A DNA stretch of 64,000 nt from Paraburkholderia elongata (GCF_013177735.1 NZ_WOEZ01000094.1:1-64000), one strand, 5' to 3'. Counted from the first letter of the stretch, positions 26,916 through 36,571 are shown. Numbers and translations are program-made. Notes: generated from the sequence alone by a model not told the origin.

Positions 26916-28829
26916 TTACTCCAGCGCCGCGGCAACCAGTTCGGCGACGTCCAGCACTTCCGGGCGCGGGCCGACCACGCCTTCGAGCATCGCCGTGCAA
27001 TTCGGGCAACCCACCGCAACGATCTCGGCGCCGATGCTGCGGGCGTCGTCGATACGGATATCCGGAATGCGTTTTTTCCCGGGAATGTCAGTCAACGGCG
27101 CCCCGCCGCCACCGCCGCAACAACGTCCGCGCATACCGTTGCGTTCCATTTCGACTACCTTGATGCCGATGGTTTTCAGCAACCGACGCGGCGCTTCCGT
27201 CTCGCCGTTATAGCGGCCCAGATAGCACGGATCGTGATACGTGACCTTGCGGTCCGCGAACGCGGCGACCGCCTTTGGCGACAGCTTGCCGCTCGATACC
27301 AGTTCTTCGATCAGCGCCGTATGGTGCTGCACCTCGTAGAAACCGCCGAGTGCGCGATATTCGTTGCGCAGGCTGTGTAGCACGTGCGGATCGGCGGTAA
27401 CGATCTTGCGGAATGAGTACTGCGACAGCGTGCCGATCAGTTTGGTCGCGAGTTGTTGGAAGGTGGCTTCATCGCCCAAGCGCCGCGCCGTGTCGCCGGT
27501 ATCGGTTTCGACGCCACCGAGCACCGCGTAGTCGATCCCCGCCCGGTTCAGCACTTTGATCAACGCTCGCAGCGTGCGCTGATAGCGCATGTCGAACGCA
27601 CCTTCGCCGGCGATCAACAGCACGTCCACCAGGCGCCCCGGTTGCGCGACCTGCACTTGCAGATCGACCGCCCAGTCGTACCGCGCACCGATGTCATAAC
27701 CGTTCGAACTGCCGGTCTCACGCAGATTCGCGAGCGTAATCGGACCTTTGCCGGGTACGCTGCCTTCGACCAACGTCTGGTTGCGGCGCATATCCACGAT
27801 CGCGTCGACGTGCTCGATCAACATCGGGCATTCCTGCACGCAGGCGCGGCAGGTGGTGCAGGACCACAGCGTGTCCGCTTCGATCAGGCTCGACACGAGC
27901 GGCTTGTCCGGCGCGCCGCCGTGTTTGCCGACCGGAATGCCTGGCGTCGGGCTGCCGGCATACGCCTCGTCCGTGCCACCAACCATGCCCGTGACAAGAT
28001 CCTGAATGAGCTTCTTCGGATTGAGCGGCTGCCCGGCGGCAAACGCGGGGCACGCCGCTTCGCACTTGCCGCACTGCACGCAGGCGTCGAAGCTCAGCAA
28101 CTGGTTCCAGCGAAACTCGACCGGCTTGCCGACGCCGTATTCCTTTGCGTCGAGCAGCGGCGCTTTCAGCGCGGTCGGCGGCACAACATCGTTGTCGTTA
28201 CGCTCGGCAAAGCGCTCTTGACGCGGGTGAAACGCGAGGTGCAGCAGACCGGCGAGCGCATGCTTCATCGGACCGCCACGAGCCGCACCGAACGTCATCG
28301 TGAACGCGCCCACCGCGATCAGCAGTGCGACGATGATGGCCAGCGCACCCGACATCGCCGCTGCCGGCAGCGCGATGAACAGCGCCAAACCGAGCGCGAA
28401 CGAGCCAAGCAATAGCGGCAGATGATCCCAAGGCCCACGCGAGAGCCGTGTCGGCACCGCCTTCGCACCATGCCGCCGACGCCAGACGAATACCGCGCCG
28501 ACCAGCATTACCAGCGCTGCCAGAAAGATCAGCTTGTCGAGCCACGGCGAGTAGATGGCGAGGCCGTAGTTGACGAACACTAGCGCCATCGCGAGGATCG
28601 CACCGCCCGCCGTCGCCACGTGCGTCTTCGCGATGTACGGGTCACGCGCAACCACATGGTGAAGGTCGACGAAATAGCGCTTCGGAATCGCCAGCAGATT
28701 GGCCCAGCCGTACGCGCCCGCTGCCGTGGCGCGGCCTTCGCGCCAGTACGCAGCGCGCTTGGCGAGCGCGAACGCCAGACCCGCCACCGACAACCACAGC
28801 AGGACGGTGATGACAAACACGGGGCTCAT
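26916..28829 (-). CDS. dgcB: Dimethylglycine catabolism iron-sulfur membrane protein
   Basis: A 637-residue protein with an N-terminal membrane part of about five helices (residues 1-190), two 4Fe-4S ferredoxin motifs (CVQCGKCEAACP and CTTCRACVQECP), and a C-terminal pair of CCG domains ending RCCGGGGGAPL. It works with DgcA to demethylate dimethylglycine to sarcosine and likely passes electrons to the ETF pair or to quinone. ATG 28829 lies 2 bases after the dgcA stop. The layout matches the DgcB family, related to heterodisulfide-reductase-like subunits. Confidence 0.92.
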   Translation of the reverse strand: MSPVFVITVLLWLSVAGLAFALAKRAAYWREGRATAAGAYGWANLLAIPKRYFVDLHHVVARDPYIAKTHVATAGGAILAMALVFVNYGLAIYSPWLDKLIFLAALVMLVGAVFVWRRRHGAKAVPTRLSRGPWDHLPLLLGSFALGLALFIALPAAAMSGALAIIVALLIAVGAFTMTFGAARGGPMKHALAGLLHLAFHPRQERFAERNDNDVVPPTALKAPLLDAKEYGVGKPVEFRWNQLLSFDACVQCGKCEAACPAFAAGQPLNPKKLIQDLVTGMVGGTDEAYAGSPTPGIPVGKHGGAPDKPLVSSLIEADTLWSCTTCRACVQECPMLIEHVDAIVDMRRNQTLVEGSVPGKGPITLANLRETGSSNGYDIGARYDWAVDLQVQVAQPGRLVDVLLIAGEGAFDMRYQRTLRALIKVLNRAGIDYAVLGGVETDTGDTARRLGDEATFQQLATKLIGTLSQYSFRKIVTADPHVLHSLRNEYRALGGFYEVQHHTALIEELVSSGKLSPKAVAAFADRKVTYHDPCYLGRYNGETEAPRRLLKTIGIKVVEMERNGMRGRCCGGGGGAPLTDIPGKKRIPDIRIDDARSIGAEIVAVGCPNCTAMLEGVVGPRPEVLDVAELVAAALE

Positions 28830-28831
28830 CG

Positions 28832-30895
28832 TCAGAAATCCTTGCAAAGGCGCAGCGCGTCGTAGATCGCGCCGTGAATGTTGTGCATGGAAATACAGTC
28901 GCCGACGCGGAACAGCAGGAAGCGACCGTTACCGAGTTCTTCGCTGAGCGACGGTTGCGGCTCGGACGCGAAGAGCTTATGCACGTCCACCTGGCCGCGA
29001 TTCACCGACTCGGGCTTGAGCGCCCAGTAGAGCTGGTCGTTCGGCGTGCTGCCGTTCTCGATCACCACCTGATCGACCGCGCGCTCTTCCTGCTCTTCGG
29101 TGTACTCGTTGCGGATCACGGCGATCTTCTTGCCGTCTTCCTCATAGACCTTATCGAGCCAGTAGTTCGGCGTGTGAATCACGCCTTGCGCGTAGAGGCG
29201 CCGATAGAAAATCGGGAACGTGGTGCCGCCGACGTCGTCGGCAACCTTCACGTCAGGCGTCACGATCTCGACGTTCGAGCCGCGGCTCGACATGAAATCC
29301 GCGACGCCCGTGCCGGCGTGTGTGCTGACGCCGTCATAAACCAGCACGTTCTTGCCCGGCTCGACCTTGCCCGACAGCACATCCCACGAACTGACCGCGA
29401 GCCCTTCTTCGACGCCCCACGCCGCGACTTGCGACGTGAACGACGAACCGCCCGTGGCCAGCACGACGATGTCCGGCTTCTCGGCCATGATGGTTTTTTC
29501 GTCGGCGGCAACACCGAGACGTCGATCGACGCCGAGGCGCTTCGTCTCCATATCGAACCAGCGGACGATGCCCGCCATCTGCTCGCGCTGCGGCGCTTTC
29601 GCGGCCAGCATGATCTGACCGCCGACGTAATCGTTCTTCTCGAACAGCACCACGTCATGACCACGCGACTTCGCCACCCGCGCCGCTTCCAGTCCCGCCG
29701 GACCCGCACCGACCACGACTACCTTGCGCTTCGGTCCACGTGTCTTTGCGATCACGTGCGGCATGGTTTCTTCACGTGACGTTGCGGCGTTCTGCACGCA
29801 CAGCACGTCCAGCCCGTTGTACTGGCGGTCGATGCAATAATTCGCGCCCACGCATTGCTTGATCTCGTCTTCGCGGCCGTCGCGGATCTTGATGACCATA
29901 TGCGGATCGGCGATCTGCGCGCGCGTCATGCCGACCAGATCGACCATGCCGCTCGCCAGCAGACGTTCCGCCTGGCCCGCGTCGCGAATGCTTTGCGCAT
30001 GCATCACCGGCAGCTTCACCACCGACTTGATCCCGGCCGCGAGGTGCACGAACGGTTCAGGCGGCAGCGCCATCGGCGGCATGCAGTTCGCCAGCGTGTT
30101 GTGCGTATCCGCGCCGGAACCGATCACGCCGAGGTAATCGATCAGGCCGGTTTCGCTCATCGCCTGGGCGATCTCTTTCAGTTGTTCGTGATCGAGACCG
30201 TCTTCATGGAATTCGTCGCCACACATGCGCAGACCGACGCAGAAATCCGCGCCCACCGCTTCGCGCACAGCCTTCAACACTTCCGTGCCGAAACGCAGAC
30301 GGTTTTCGAGCGAGCCGCCCCATTCGTCGTTGCGGAAATTCGTACGCGGACTCCAGAACTGATCGATCAGATGCTGGTGGGCCGCCGAAATTTCGATGCC
30401 GTCCATCCCGGCATCCTTCACGCGCTTCGCGGCCGCGGCAAAGTCCGAAATGATGCGGCGAATCTCTTCCACTTCGATGATCTTCGCATTGCCGCGGTGA
30501 ACCGGCTCACGCACGCCTGACGGCGACATCAGATGCGGCCAATGCTCGCCATGAAACGCCGAACGGCGGCCCATGTGCGTGGCCTGAATCATGATCTTCG
30601 CGCCGTGCCGATGCATCGCTTCGGCGAGCCGCGCGAGCGGATCGATGATCTTGTCGGTCGAGAGATTCACCGACTTCCACCAGCCTTGCGGGCTGTCGAT
30701 CGACACCGGGCTCGAGCCGCCGCACACGGCGAGGCCGACGCCGCCCTTGGCCTTCTCCTCGTAGTAACGGATATAACGGTCGCCGGGCAGACCACCCGGC
30801 TCCGCATACACCTCCGCGTGCGCGGTGCTGACAATGCGGTTACGCAAAGTCAGTTTGTTTAGCGTGAGAGGCTTGAAAAGGTTCGGGTAACGCAT
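28832..30895 (-). CDS. dgcA: Dimethylglycine dehydrogenase, old-yellow-enzyme type
   Basis: A 687-residue flavoprotein of the 2,4-dienoyl-CoA reductase/trimethylamine dehydrogenase group. An FMN-binding TIM barrel covers residues 1-350 (NRIVSTAHAEVYAEPG, DGIEISAAHQHLIDQF), a 4Fe-4S region has CVGANYCIDRQ and the nearby cysteine in DVLCVQNAA, and the C-terminal half is an FAD/NAD domain opening VVVVGAGPAGLEAARVAK. It converts dimethylglycine to sarcosine and formaldehyde. The start is ATG 30895 (MRYPNLFKPL); the open frame extends to 31171 but the extra part overlaps the gene before it. First of the dgcA-dgcB-etfA-etfB block. Confidence 0.93.
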   Translation of the reverse strand: MRYPNLFKPLTLNKLTLRNRIVSTAHAEVYAEPGGLPGDRYIRYYEEKAKGGVGLAVCGGSSPVSIDSPQGWWKSVNLSTDKIIDPLARLAEAMHRHGAKIMIQATHMGRRSAFHGEHWPHLMSPSGVREPVHRGNAKIIEVEEIRRIISDFAAAAKRVKDAGMDGIEISAAHQHLIDQFWSPRTNFRNDEWGGSLENRLRFGTEVLKAVREAVGADFCVGLRMCGDEFHEDGLDHEQLKEIAQAMSETGLIDYLGVIGSGADTHNTLANCMPPMALPPEPFVHLAAGIKSVVKLPVMHAQSIRDAGQAERLLASGMVDLVGMTRAQIADPHMVIKIRDGREDEIKQCVGANYCIDRQYNGLDVLCVQNAATSREETMPHVIAKTRGPKRKVVVVGAGPAGLEAARVAKSRGHDVVLFEKNDYVGGQIMLAAKAPQREQMAGIVRWFDMETKRLGVDRRLGVAADEKTIMAEKPDIVVLATGGSSFTSQVAAWGVEEGLAVSSWDVLSGKVEPGKNVLVYDGVSTHAGTGVADFMSSRGSNVEIVTPDVKVADDVGGTTFPIFYRRLYAQGVIHTPNYWLDKVYEEDGKKIAVIRNEYTEEQEERAVDQVVIENGSTPNDQLYWALKPESVNRGQVDVHKLFASEPQPSLSEELGNGRFLLFRVGDCISMHNIHGAIYDALRLCKDF

Positions 30896-30944
30896 CGCGA
30901 TCGACCTCGGAATTAATAGCTGTATGCGGCTGTGTGCGTTGCAG

Positions 30945-31481
30945 TTACGATGCGAGCGGCGACACTTCGAACACGCAGTGATCGTGGCCTTCAGCCGCGC
31001 AGCGCGCTTCCTTCGAATGGGACGGCGGACCCTTGCGCTGTCCATCCGGCGCAGTGTCGTTGACCCAGTCCATCGCGCCCGCGAACCAACCGGCGAACAT
31101 GTAGCAAAGCTTGCCTTCCTTGCCCGGCTGCGCGAGCACGAACGACGAGTGGTGCAATTCGATGCGAGCACGCGAGCTGGACGGATCGGCTTCGGGAATC
31201 GTGAAGAGGCCCCAGCCGCGTTGCGACAGCCGGTTCAGGTAATGCTCGAACACCGCCATGCCGGCAATGCCGTGCTGTTTTGCTTCCTTGTCGCACCAGA
31301 AATATGCGGACTTGTAGCCGGCCTTGTAGAGAATCTCGGCATACGCGTCGATGCCGAGCGCTTCCTCAACGGCAGTGTGGTTGTTCGTGAAGAAGTGACG
31401 CGGCACGTAGAGCATCGGCAGCGCGTCGGTCGTCCAGACGCCGGTGTTCGGATCGACGTCGATAGGCAGTTGGGGTTGCAT
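30945..31481 (-). CDS. DUF5943 / V4R-like protein of the betaine operon
   Basis: A 178-residue soluble protein matching the uncharacterised gene that sits beside dgcA in Pseudomonas (DUF5943 group). The C-terminus holds a V4R-like small-molecule or metal-binding end, EARCAAEGHDHCVFEVSP, with two cysteines and a histidine pair spaced as in that domain. ATG 31481 follows GGAGCCTCC; a longer frame to 31622 overlaps the dipeptidase gene. It lies 49 bases before dgcA and 58 after the dipeptidase. Its strict linkage suggests a part in dimethylglycine demethylation, for example as an accessory, assembly or sensing protein, but no function is established. Confidence 0.8.
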   Translation of the reverse strand: MQPQLPIDVDPNTGVWTTDALPMLYVPRHFFTNNHTAVEEALGIDAYAEILYKAGYKSAYFWCDKEAKQHGIAGMAVFEHYLNRLSQRGWGLFTIPEADPSSSRARIELHHSSFVLAQPGKEGKLCYMFAGWFAGAMDWVNDTAPDGQRKGPPSHSKEARCAAEGHDHCVFEVSPLAS

Positions 31482-31539
31482 GTGGAGGCTCCGTTCTTTT
31501 ATGGGGTTACGTTCGATAATGTGGAAAATAAGGTGGAAA

Positions 31540-32514
31540 TCAAACTTTCCACACTTCGCCGAACACCCGTACCCAGTTTTCACCCATGATCTTCTTGATG
31601 CGCGTCTCGCTCCAGCCGGCACGCTCCATCGCGGCCGTCAGGTTCGGAAACTCGCCGATCGTGCGAATGCCTTCCGGATTCACCACCTTGCCGAAGTTCG
31701 TCAGTTGGCGATAACGACCCTTATCGTGCGTGATCCAGTCGAAGAACTCGGTGCTGTAACCTTGCGTGAAGTCCGTGCCGATACCGACCTGGTCTTCACC
31801 GATCAGATTCACCACGTAGTCGATTGCTTCGATATAGTCTTCGACCGTCGCGTCCGGGCCGCGCTTCAGGAACGGCGCGAACATCGTCACGCCGACAAAA
31901 CCGCCTGCATCGGCGATTTCTTTCAGTTGCTCGTCGCTCTTGTTGCGCGGATGCTCTTTCAGCCCCGACGGGCAGCAATGCGAGTAGCACACCGGCTTGT
32001 TCGACGCCGCGATCGCTTCGGACGACGTCTTGCCGCCCACATGCGAGAGATCGACCATGATGCCGACGCGGTTCATCTCCTGAATCACTTCACGGCCATA
32101 GCCTGACAGCCCGCCATCGCGCTCATAACAGCCCGTGCCGACCAGATTCTGCGTGTTGTAGCAAAGCTGGACCACGTTCACGCCGAGATCCTTGAAGGTC
32201 TCGATATAGCCGAGGTTGTCTTCGAACGCATGCGCGTTCTGGAACCCGAAAATGATGCCGGTCTTGTTCTCTTTCTTCGCGCGCAAGATGTCGTCGGTGG
32301 TGCGCACGAGCGTCAGGATCTCGCCGTATTCGCGGATCTGCTGCTTCATCTCGGCGATGTTGTCGACGGTCTTCTGGAAGCTTTCCCAAACCGACACCGT
32401 GCAGTTCACCGCGGTCACGCCGCCCTTGCGCATGTCTTCGAACACCGAGCGCTCGAACTTCGAAATGTTCAGACCGTCGATGATGATGCTGTTGTCGTGC
32501 AGAGTGCTCATCAT
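31540..32514 (-). CDS. Membrane dipeptidase-like protein (peptidase M19) of the betaine operon
   Basis: A 324-residue zinc amidohydrolase of the renal dipeptidase family without a signal peptide. The region MVDLSHVGGKTSSEAI, YSHCCP and GIGTDFTQGYS carries the expected ligands; the usual opening DxHxD is replaced by IIIDGLN, so the first metal site looks altered. The same gene heads the dgc cluster in Pseudomonas, where its substrate is unknown. It is 16 bases downstream of glyA and co-directional with DUF5943 and dgcA. It could act on an N-methylated amino acid or adduct, but that is a guess. Confidence 0.82.
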   Translation of the reverse strand: MMSTLHDNSIIIDGLNISKFERSVFEDMRKGGVTAVNCTVSVWESFQKTVDNIAEMKQQIREYGEILTLVRTTDDILRAKKENKTGIIFGFQNAHAFEDNLGYIETFKDLGVNVVQLCYNTQNLVGTGCYERDGGLSGYGREVIQEMNRVGIMVDLSHVGGKTSSEAIAASNKPVCYSHCCPSGLKEHPRNKSDEQLKEIADAGGFVGVTMFAPFLKRGPDATVEDYIEAIDYVVNLIGEDQVGIGTDFTQGYSTEFFDWITHDKGRYRQLTNFGKVVNPEGIRTIGEFPNLTAAMERAGWSETRIKKIMGENWVRVFGEVWKV

Positions 32515-32529
32515 TTGCTCCAGGCGTGC

Positions 32530-33804
32530 TTAGTAGATGGGGAAGCGTTCGCACAGCGCGAAAATTTCGCGGCGCACGCGTTGTTCGGTTGCGGCATGGC
32601 CTTCCGGATGATCGCGCAGCGCGTCGAGCACTTCGACGATCAACCGCCCCACTTCGCGGAACTCGCTCACGCCGAAGCCACGCGTCGTGCCCGCCGGCGT
32701 GCCGAGGCGAATGCCGGACGTGACCGTCGGCTTCTCGGTGTCGAAAGGAATGCCGTTCTTGTTGCAGGTGATGCCCGCGCGTTCCAGCGCCTGCTCGACC
32801 TGATTGCCTTTGAGGCCCTTCGGACGCAGATCGACCAGCAGCAGATGGTTGTCCGTGCCGCCCGTCACCAGATCGACGCCGCCCGCTTTCAGCACTTCGC
32901 CTAGCGCCTGCGCATTGGCCAGCACGTTATCGATGTAGGTCTTGAAGCCCGGTTGTAACGCTTCGCCGAACGCCACCGCCTTGCCGGCGATCACATGCAT
33001 CAGCGGGCCGCCTTGCAAGCCGGGAAACACGGCAGAGTTGATCTTTTTGGCGATGTCTTCGTCATTCGTCAGTACAAAGCCGCCGCGCGGACCGCGCAGC
33101 GTCTTGTGCGTGGTCGACGTGACGACGTGCGCGTGCTCAACCGGATTCTGGTGACGCCCGGCCGCGATAATCCCAGCGATGTGCGCCATATCCACCATCA
33201 GCTTCGCGCCCACGCCATCGGCGATCGCGCGCAACCGTGCGAAGTCCAATGCGCGCGGATAAGCCGAGAAGCCGGCGATGAGCAGCGCCGGTTTGTGCTG
33301 CTGCGCGAGTTCCTCGATCTGCTCATAATCGATCAGCATCGTGTCGCGATTAACGCCGTATTGGACCGCGTTGAACCACTTACCCGACATCGCCGGCTTG
33401 GCGCCGTGGGTCAGGTGGCCGCCCGCGTCGAGCGACATACCGAGCACCGTGTCGCCCGGCTTCACCAGGGCGAGCATCACCGCGCCGTTCGCCTGCGCGC
33501 CGGAGTGCGGCTGCACGTTGGCGAATTTCGCGTTGAACAGTTGCTTGATCCGGTCGAGGGCCAGCGTTTCGATCACGTCGGCGTATTCGCAACCACCGTA
33601 GTAGCGTTTTCCCGGATACCCTTCCGCGTATTTGTTGGTCAGCACCGAGCCTTGTGCTTCGAGCACCGCGCGCGACACGATGTTTTCCGACGCGATCAAT
33701 TCGACTTGCGACTGCTGGCGCTCCAGCTCTTTCAAAATGGCGCCGCGCACCGCCGCATCACGCGTGGCGAGCGATTCTTCGAAGAAAGGATTCGGGTTCG
33801 ACAT
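32530..33804 (-). CDS. glyA: Serine hydroxymethyltransferase
   Basis: A 424-residue PLP enzyme that joins glycine with 5,10-methylenetetrahydrofolate to form serine. The PLP lysine is in TSTTHKTLRGPRGG, and the substrate region has HSGAQANGAVMLAL and YGGCEYADVIE. AAGGA precedes the ATG. It is the first gene of the long minus-strand run that ends in the betaine-binding protein, opposite gbdR, so here it is dedicated to assimilating glycine and the methylene unit released by sarcosine oxidase. Housekeeping copies usually exist elsewhere in the genome. Confidence 0.94.
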   Translation of the reverse strand: MSNPNPFFEESLATRDAAVRGAILKELERQQSQVELIASENIVSRAVLEAQGSVLTNKYAEGYPGKRYYGGCEYADVIETLALDRIKQLFNAKFANVQPHSGAQANGAVMLALVKPGDTVLGMSLDAGGHLTHGAKPAMSGKWFNAVQYGVNRDTMLIDYEQIEELAQQHKPALLIAGFSAYPRALDFARLRAIADGVGAKLMVDMAHIAGIIAAGRHQNPVEHAHVVTSTTHKTLRGPRGGFVLTNDEDIAKKINSAVFPGLQGGPLMHVIAGKAVAFGEALQPGFKTYIDNVLANAQALGEVLKAGGVDLVTGGTDNHLLLVDLRPKGLKGNQVEQALERAGITCNKNGIPFDTEKPTVTSGIRLGTPAGTTRGFGVSEFREVGRLIVEVLDALRDHPEGHAATEQRVRREIFALCERFPIY

Positions 33805-34234
33805 GGAAGGTCCTTGGGTTCAGGAAACGGGCGTTGACGGAGTGCCGGAAGCGGCCCTGAAGGCCCGCTAGTACCCGTCTGCATTGCGTCTATTCTTGAC
33901 GTTCGCCCCGCGCGCCAATTTACGAATTCAGACGCGTTCTTTGCCTTTTCCGCCATCCGCGTCCTTTTTCGACAAGTCGCGATAACGGGTTGCGAACGAT
34001 CGTTAGCTATTCGCGCTCATGCTGCACTGCAGCTGATCGCTGTGCGCACTTCGGGTGCGAATGTGAGCGCTGGTGGCTCCGTTCTGGTGCCGTTCGTTTA
34101 GCTATCCAACTTTATTGATGGGCAACCGAGGGTTTAGCCTGATGGCACGTTAGTTGCGCTCGTCCTCAAAATTGCAGGAGTCGCCGCTCCCCACGGCGAC
34201 GCGACATTACAGATTCGAAGGATTCATTTCCCCC
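33805..34234. promoter_or_regulatory. Divergent promoter region glyA / gbdR
   Basis: This 430-base spacer must hold the promoters for the ten-gene catabolic run and for gbdR. It contains a perfect palindrome AACGATCGTT at 33995-34004 and a lone CGACA at 33970-33974, but I could not find the paired 21-base repeat seen at other loci. No coding frame is convincing. Confidence 0.5.
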
Positions 34235-35230
34235 ATGTCCACCGATCGCACGGCGTCGCTGTCGCATTTCGCATTCATGCCGGTTCCGAACTTCACGATG
34301 ATCGCGTTCACCAACGCGATCGAAGTCCTCCGCATGGCGAACTACCTGACAGGACAAACGCTTTACCGCTGGTCGATCGTGAGCCCCGAAGGCGGCCCGG
34401 TGACGGCGAGCAACGGTCTTGCGGTCGATACCGGTCCAGTTGAATGCGTCGATCAGCCGGATATCGTGTTTGTGGTCGGCGGCATCGATGTGCAGCGCGC
34501 CACCACCCCCGCTCACCTCGTCGCGTTGCGCCGCTTCGCCCGCATGGGTTGTGTGCTCGGCAGCCTGTGCACCGGCACCTATGCGCTGGCGCGTGCCGGC
34601 TTGCTGGCCGGTTACGCGTGTGCAATTCACTGGGAGAACATGTCGGCGCTCAAAGAAGAGTTTCCCGACACGCGCTTTCTGAAAGAACTGTTCGTGGTCG
34701 ATCGCGATCGCGTCACCTGCACGGGCGGCGTCGCCCCACTCGACATGATGCTCAACCTGATCGCGCCGCGTGTCGGCACGGCACGGGTCACGCAGATCGC
34801 CGAGCAGTTCATCGTCGAACACGTGCGCGATACGAGCGCACAACAGAAAATGCCGCTGGTGGCGCGGCTCGGGTCGGCCAACAAGTCGCTCTTCGAAGTG
34901 ATCTCGCTGATGGAGAACAACATCGAAGAGCCGCTTTCACGCGAGGAGCTCGCACGGCTCGCCGGCATGTCGCAACGGCAATTGCAGCGCCTGTTCCGCG
35001 AGCACCTGGGGATGACGCCCACGCATTACTATCTGACGCTGCGCTTGCGGCGCGCCCGCGAGTTGCTGCTGCAGACCGACATGTCGATCATGCATATCAC
35101 GATGGCTTGCGGCTTCCAGTCGGCTTGCCACTTCTCGAAGAGCTATCGCGACGCGTTCGGCACCGCGCCCACGCGCGAACGGCGCAGGCAGGCGCCGTCG
35201 CTGGCTGCGGCGCCGGTGATGGCCGCTTGA
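34235..35230 (+). CDS. gbdR: GbdR-like AraC-family activator with GATase1-like domain
   Basis: A 331-residue regulator. Residues 1-190 form a DJ-1/PfpI-like sensor (MPVPNFTMIAFTNAIEVLRM, then GSLCTGTYALARAGLL), and residues 230-320 two AraC HTH motifs (SREELARLAGMSQRQLQRLF and ITMACGFQSACHFSKSY). This make-up defines the GbdR/CdhR/SouR group; GbdR senses glycine betaine and dimethylglycine and turns on gbc, dgc, sox and transporter genes. The ATG at 34235 is preferred to 34154 because the longer version adds an unmatched leader. Its place opposite glyA-dgc-gbc supports the GbdR label. Confidence 0.85.
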   Translation: MSTDRTASLSHFAFMPVPNFTMIAFTNAIEVLRMANYLTGQTLYRWSIVSPEGGPVTASNGLAVDTGPVECVDQPDIVFVVGGIDVQRATTPAHLVALRRFARMGCVLGSLCTGTYALARAGLLAGYACAIHWENMSALKEEFPDTRFLKELFVVDRDRVTCTGGVAPLDMMLNLIAPRVGTARVTQIAEQFIVEHVRDTSAQQKMPLVARLGSANKSLFEVISLMENNIEEPLSREELARLAGMSQRQLQRLFREHLGMTPTHYYLTLRLRRARELLLQTDMSIMHITMACGFQSACHFSKSYRDAFGTAPTRERRRQAPSLAAAPVMAA

Positions 35231-35270
35231 GTCGATTGCCTCACTGACAACTTCACCGCCTGAAAACACA

Positions 35271-35300
35271 ACGCGTTGAACTGGAACCCGCTCAACGCGT
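35271..35300. terminator. Hairpin after gbdR
   Basis: ACGCGTTGA and TCAACGCGT form 9-base perfect arms around 12 bases, 40 bases after the gbdR stop. There is no T run, so termination is likely but not certain. Confidence 0.55.
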
Positions 35301-35344
35301 GCGTTGTGATCACGCTGTTCAGCCTTGCGTGACAGTCTCAGACA

Positions 35345-35362
35345 GGACCGCGAACGCGGTCC
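35345..35362 (-). terminator. Hairpin after fdhA
   Basis: GGACCGCG and CGCGGTCC are perfect arms separated by AA; a stable six-pair stem with a six-base loop is possible. It starts 10 bases after the fdhA stop and probably ends that message. Confidence 0.55.
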
Positions 35363-35371
35363 CTTCGCGCA

Positions 35372-36571
35372 TCAAGCCGCCTTCAACAGCCCGTGCGGGT
35401 CGATCACAAACTTCTTCGGCGCGCCCCCATCGAACTGCCGGTAACCGTCCGGGGCCTCGTCGAGCGAGACAACGGTCACGTTGACGATGTCCGCAATCGG
35501 CAGCCGGTCCCACAGGATCGCCTGCATCAGATTGTGGTTGTACTTCATCACCGGCGTCTGCCCGGTATGGAACGAGTGTGATTTGGCCCAGCCGAGACCG
35601 AAGCGAATGCTCAGGCTGCCTTTGCGGGCGGCGGCATCGGTAGCGCCCGGATCGTCCGTCACGTAAAGGCCCGGAATCCCGATCGCGCCCGCGGCCCGGG
35701 TGATTTCCATCAGCGAATTGAGCACCGTGGCCGGCGCTTCCTCATGCGAGCCGCTGCTGCCGTGACCGTGCGCCTCGAAGCCGACGCAGTCCACCGCGCA
35801 GTCCACTTCGGGTTTGCCGAGAATCTGTTCGATCTGTTCGCCGAGCGTGGCGTCCTTCGACAAATCGATAGTCTGGAAACCCATCTTGCGCGCATGCGCG
35901 AGTCGCGCCTCATTCATATCGCCGACGATCGTGCAGGCCGCGCCCAGCAAGCGCGCGGAAGCGGCCGCCGCCATCCCCACCGGTCCCGCCCCTGCAATGT
36001 AGACCGTAGCGCCGGGCTTCACGCCCGCCATCACCGCGCCGTGATAGCCGGTCGGCAGAATGTCGGACAGGCACGTCAGGTCGCGGATTTTCGACATCGC
36101 CTGAGCATGGTCGGGGAATTTCAGCAGATTGAAGTCGGCGTACGGCACCAGCACGTACTCAGCCTGACCGCCGATCCAGCCGCCCATGTCGACGTAGCCA
36201 TAAGCCCCACCCGCCCGTGACGGATTCACGTTCAGGCACACGCCGGTATGCTGCGCCTTGCAGGTCGGGCAGCGTCCGCAGGCGACGTTGAACGGCACCG
36301 ACACCAAGTCGCCGATCTTCAACGTTTCAACATCGCGGCCCACCTCGATCACCTCGCCGGTGATCTCATGGCCGAGTACGAGGCCGACCTCGGCGGTCGT
36401 GCGGCCGCGCACCATGTGCTGATCGGAGCCGCAAATATTCGTGCTTACCACCTTCAGGATCACGCCGTGGCCGATTGACCGGCCACGCGGATCGACCATC
36501 TTCGGAAAGTCGATCGACTGCACTTCCACCTTGCCCTGCCCTAGATACACGACGCCGCGATTGCTGCTCAT
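35372..36571 (-). CDS. fdhA: Glutathione-independent formaldehyde dehydrogenase
   Basis: A 399-residue zinc alcohol dehydrogenase that oxidises formaldehyde to formate with tightly bound NAD. Catalytic zinc ligands are C47 in STNICGSDQH and H68 in LGHE; the structural zinc cysteines are in CGRCPTCKAQHTGVC. The long internal loop VGFEAHGHGSSGSHEEAP and the 399-residue length separate it from common alcohol dehydrogenases. It detoxifies the formaldehyde made by GbcAB, DgcAB and SoxBDAG. GGAG lies 8 bases before the ATG, and a candidate regulator site is at 36671-36696. Confidence 0.94.
   Translation of the reverse strand: MSSNRGVVYLGQGKVEVQSIDFPKMVDPRGRSIGHGVILKVVSTNICGSDQHMVRGRTTAEVGLVLGHEITGEVIEVGRDVETLKIGDLVSVPFNVACGRCPTCKAQHTGVCLNVNPSRAGGAYGYVDMGGWIGGQAEYVLVPYADFNLLKFPDHAQAMSKIRDLTCLSDILPTGYHGAVMAGVKPGATVYIAGAGPVGMAAAASARLLGAACTIVGDMNEARLAHARKMGFQTIDLSKDATLGEQIEQILGKPEVDCAVDCVGFEAHGHGSSGSHEEAPATVLNSLMEITRAAGAIGIPGLYVTDDPGATDAAARKGSLSIRFGLGWAKSHSFHTGQTPVMKYNHNLMQAILWDRLPIADIVNVTVVSLDEAPDGYRQFDGGAPKKFVIDPHGLLKAA

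Noticed and set aside
33970..34000. CGACA followed by TTGCGAAC in the glyA/gbdR spacer
   Set aside because: The spacing is 23 bases and the second half is poor, so it does not meet the 21-base pattern.
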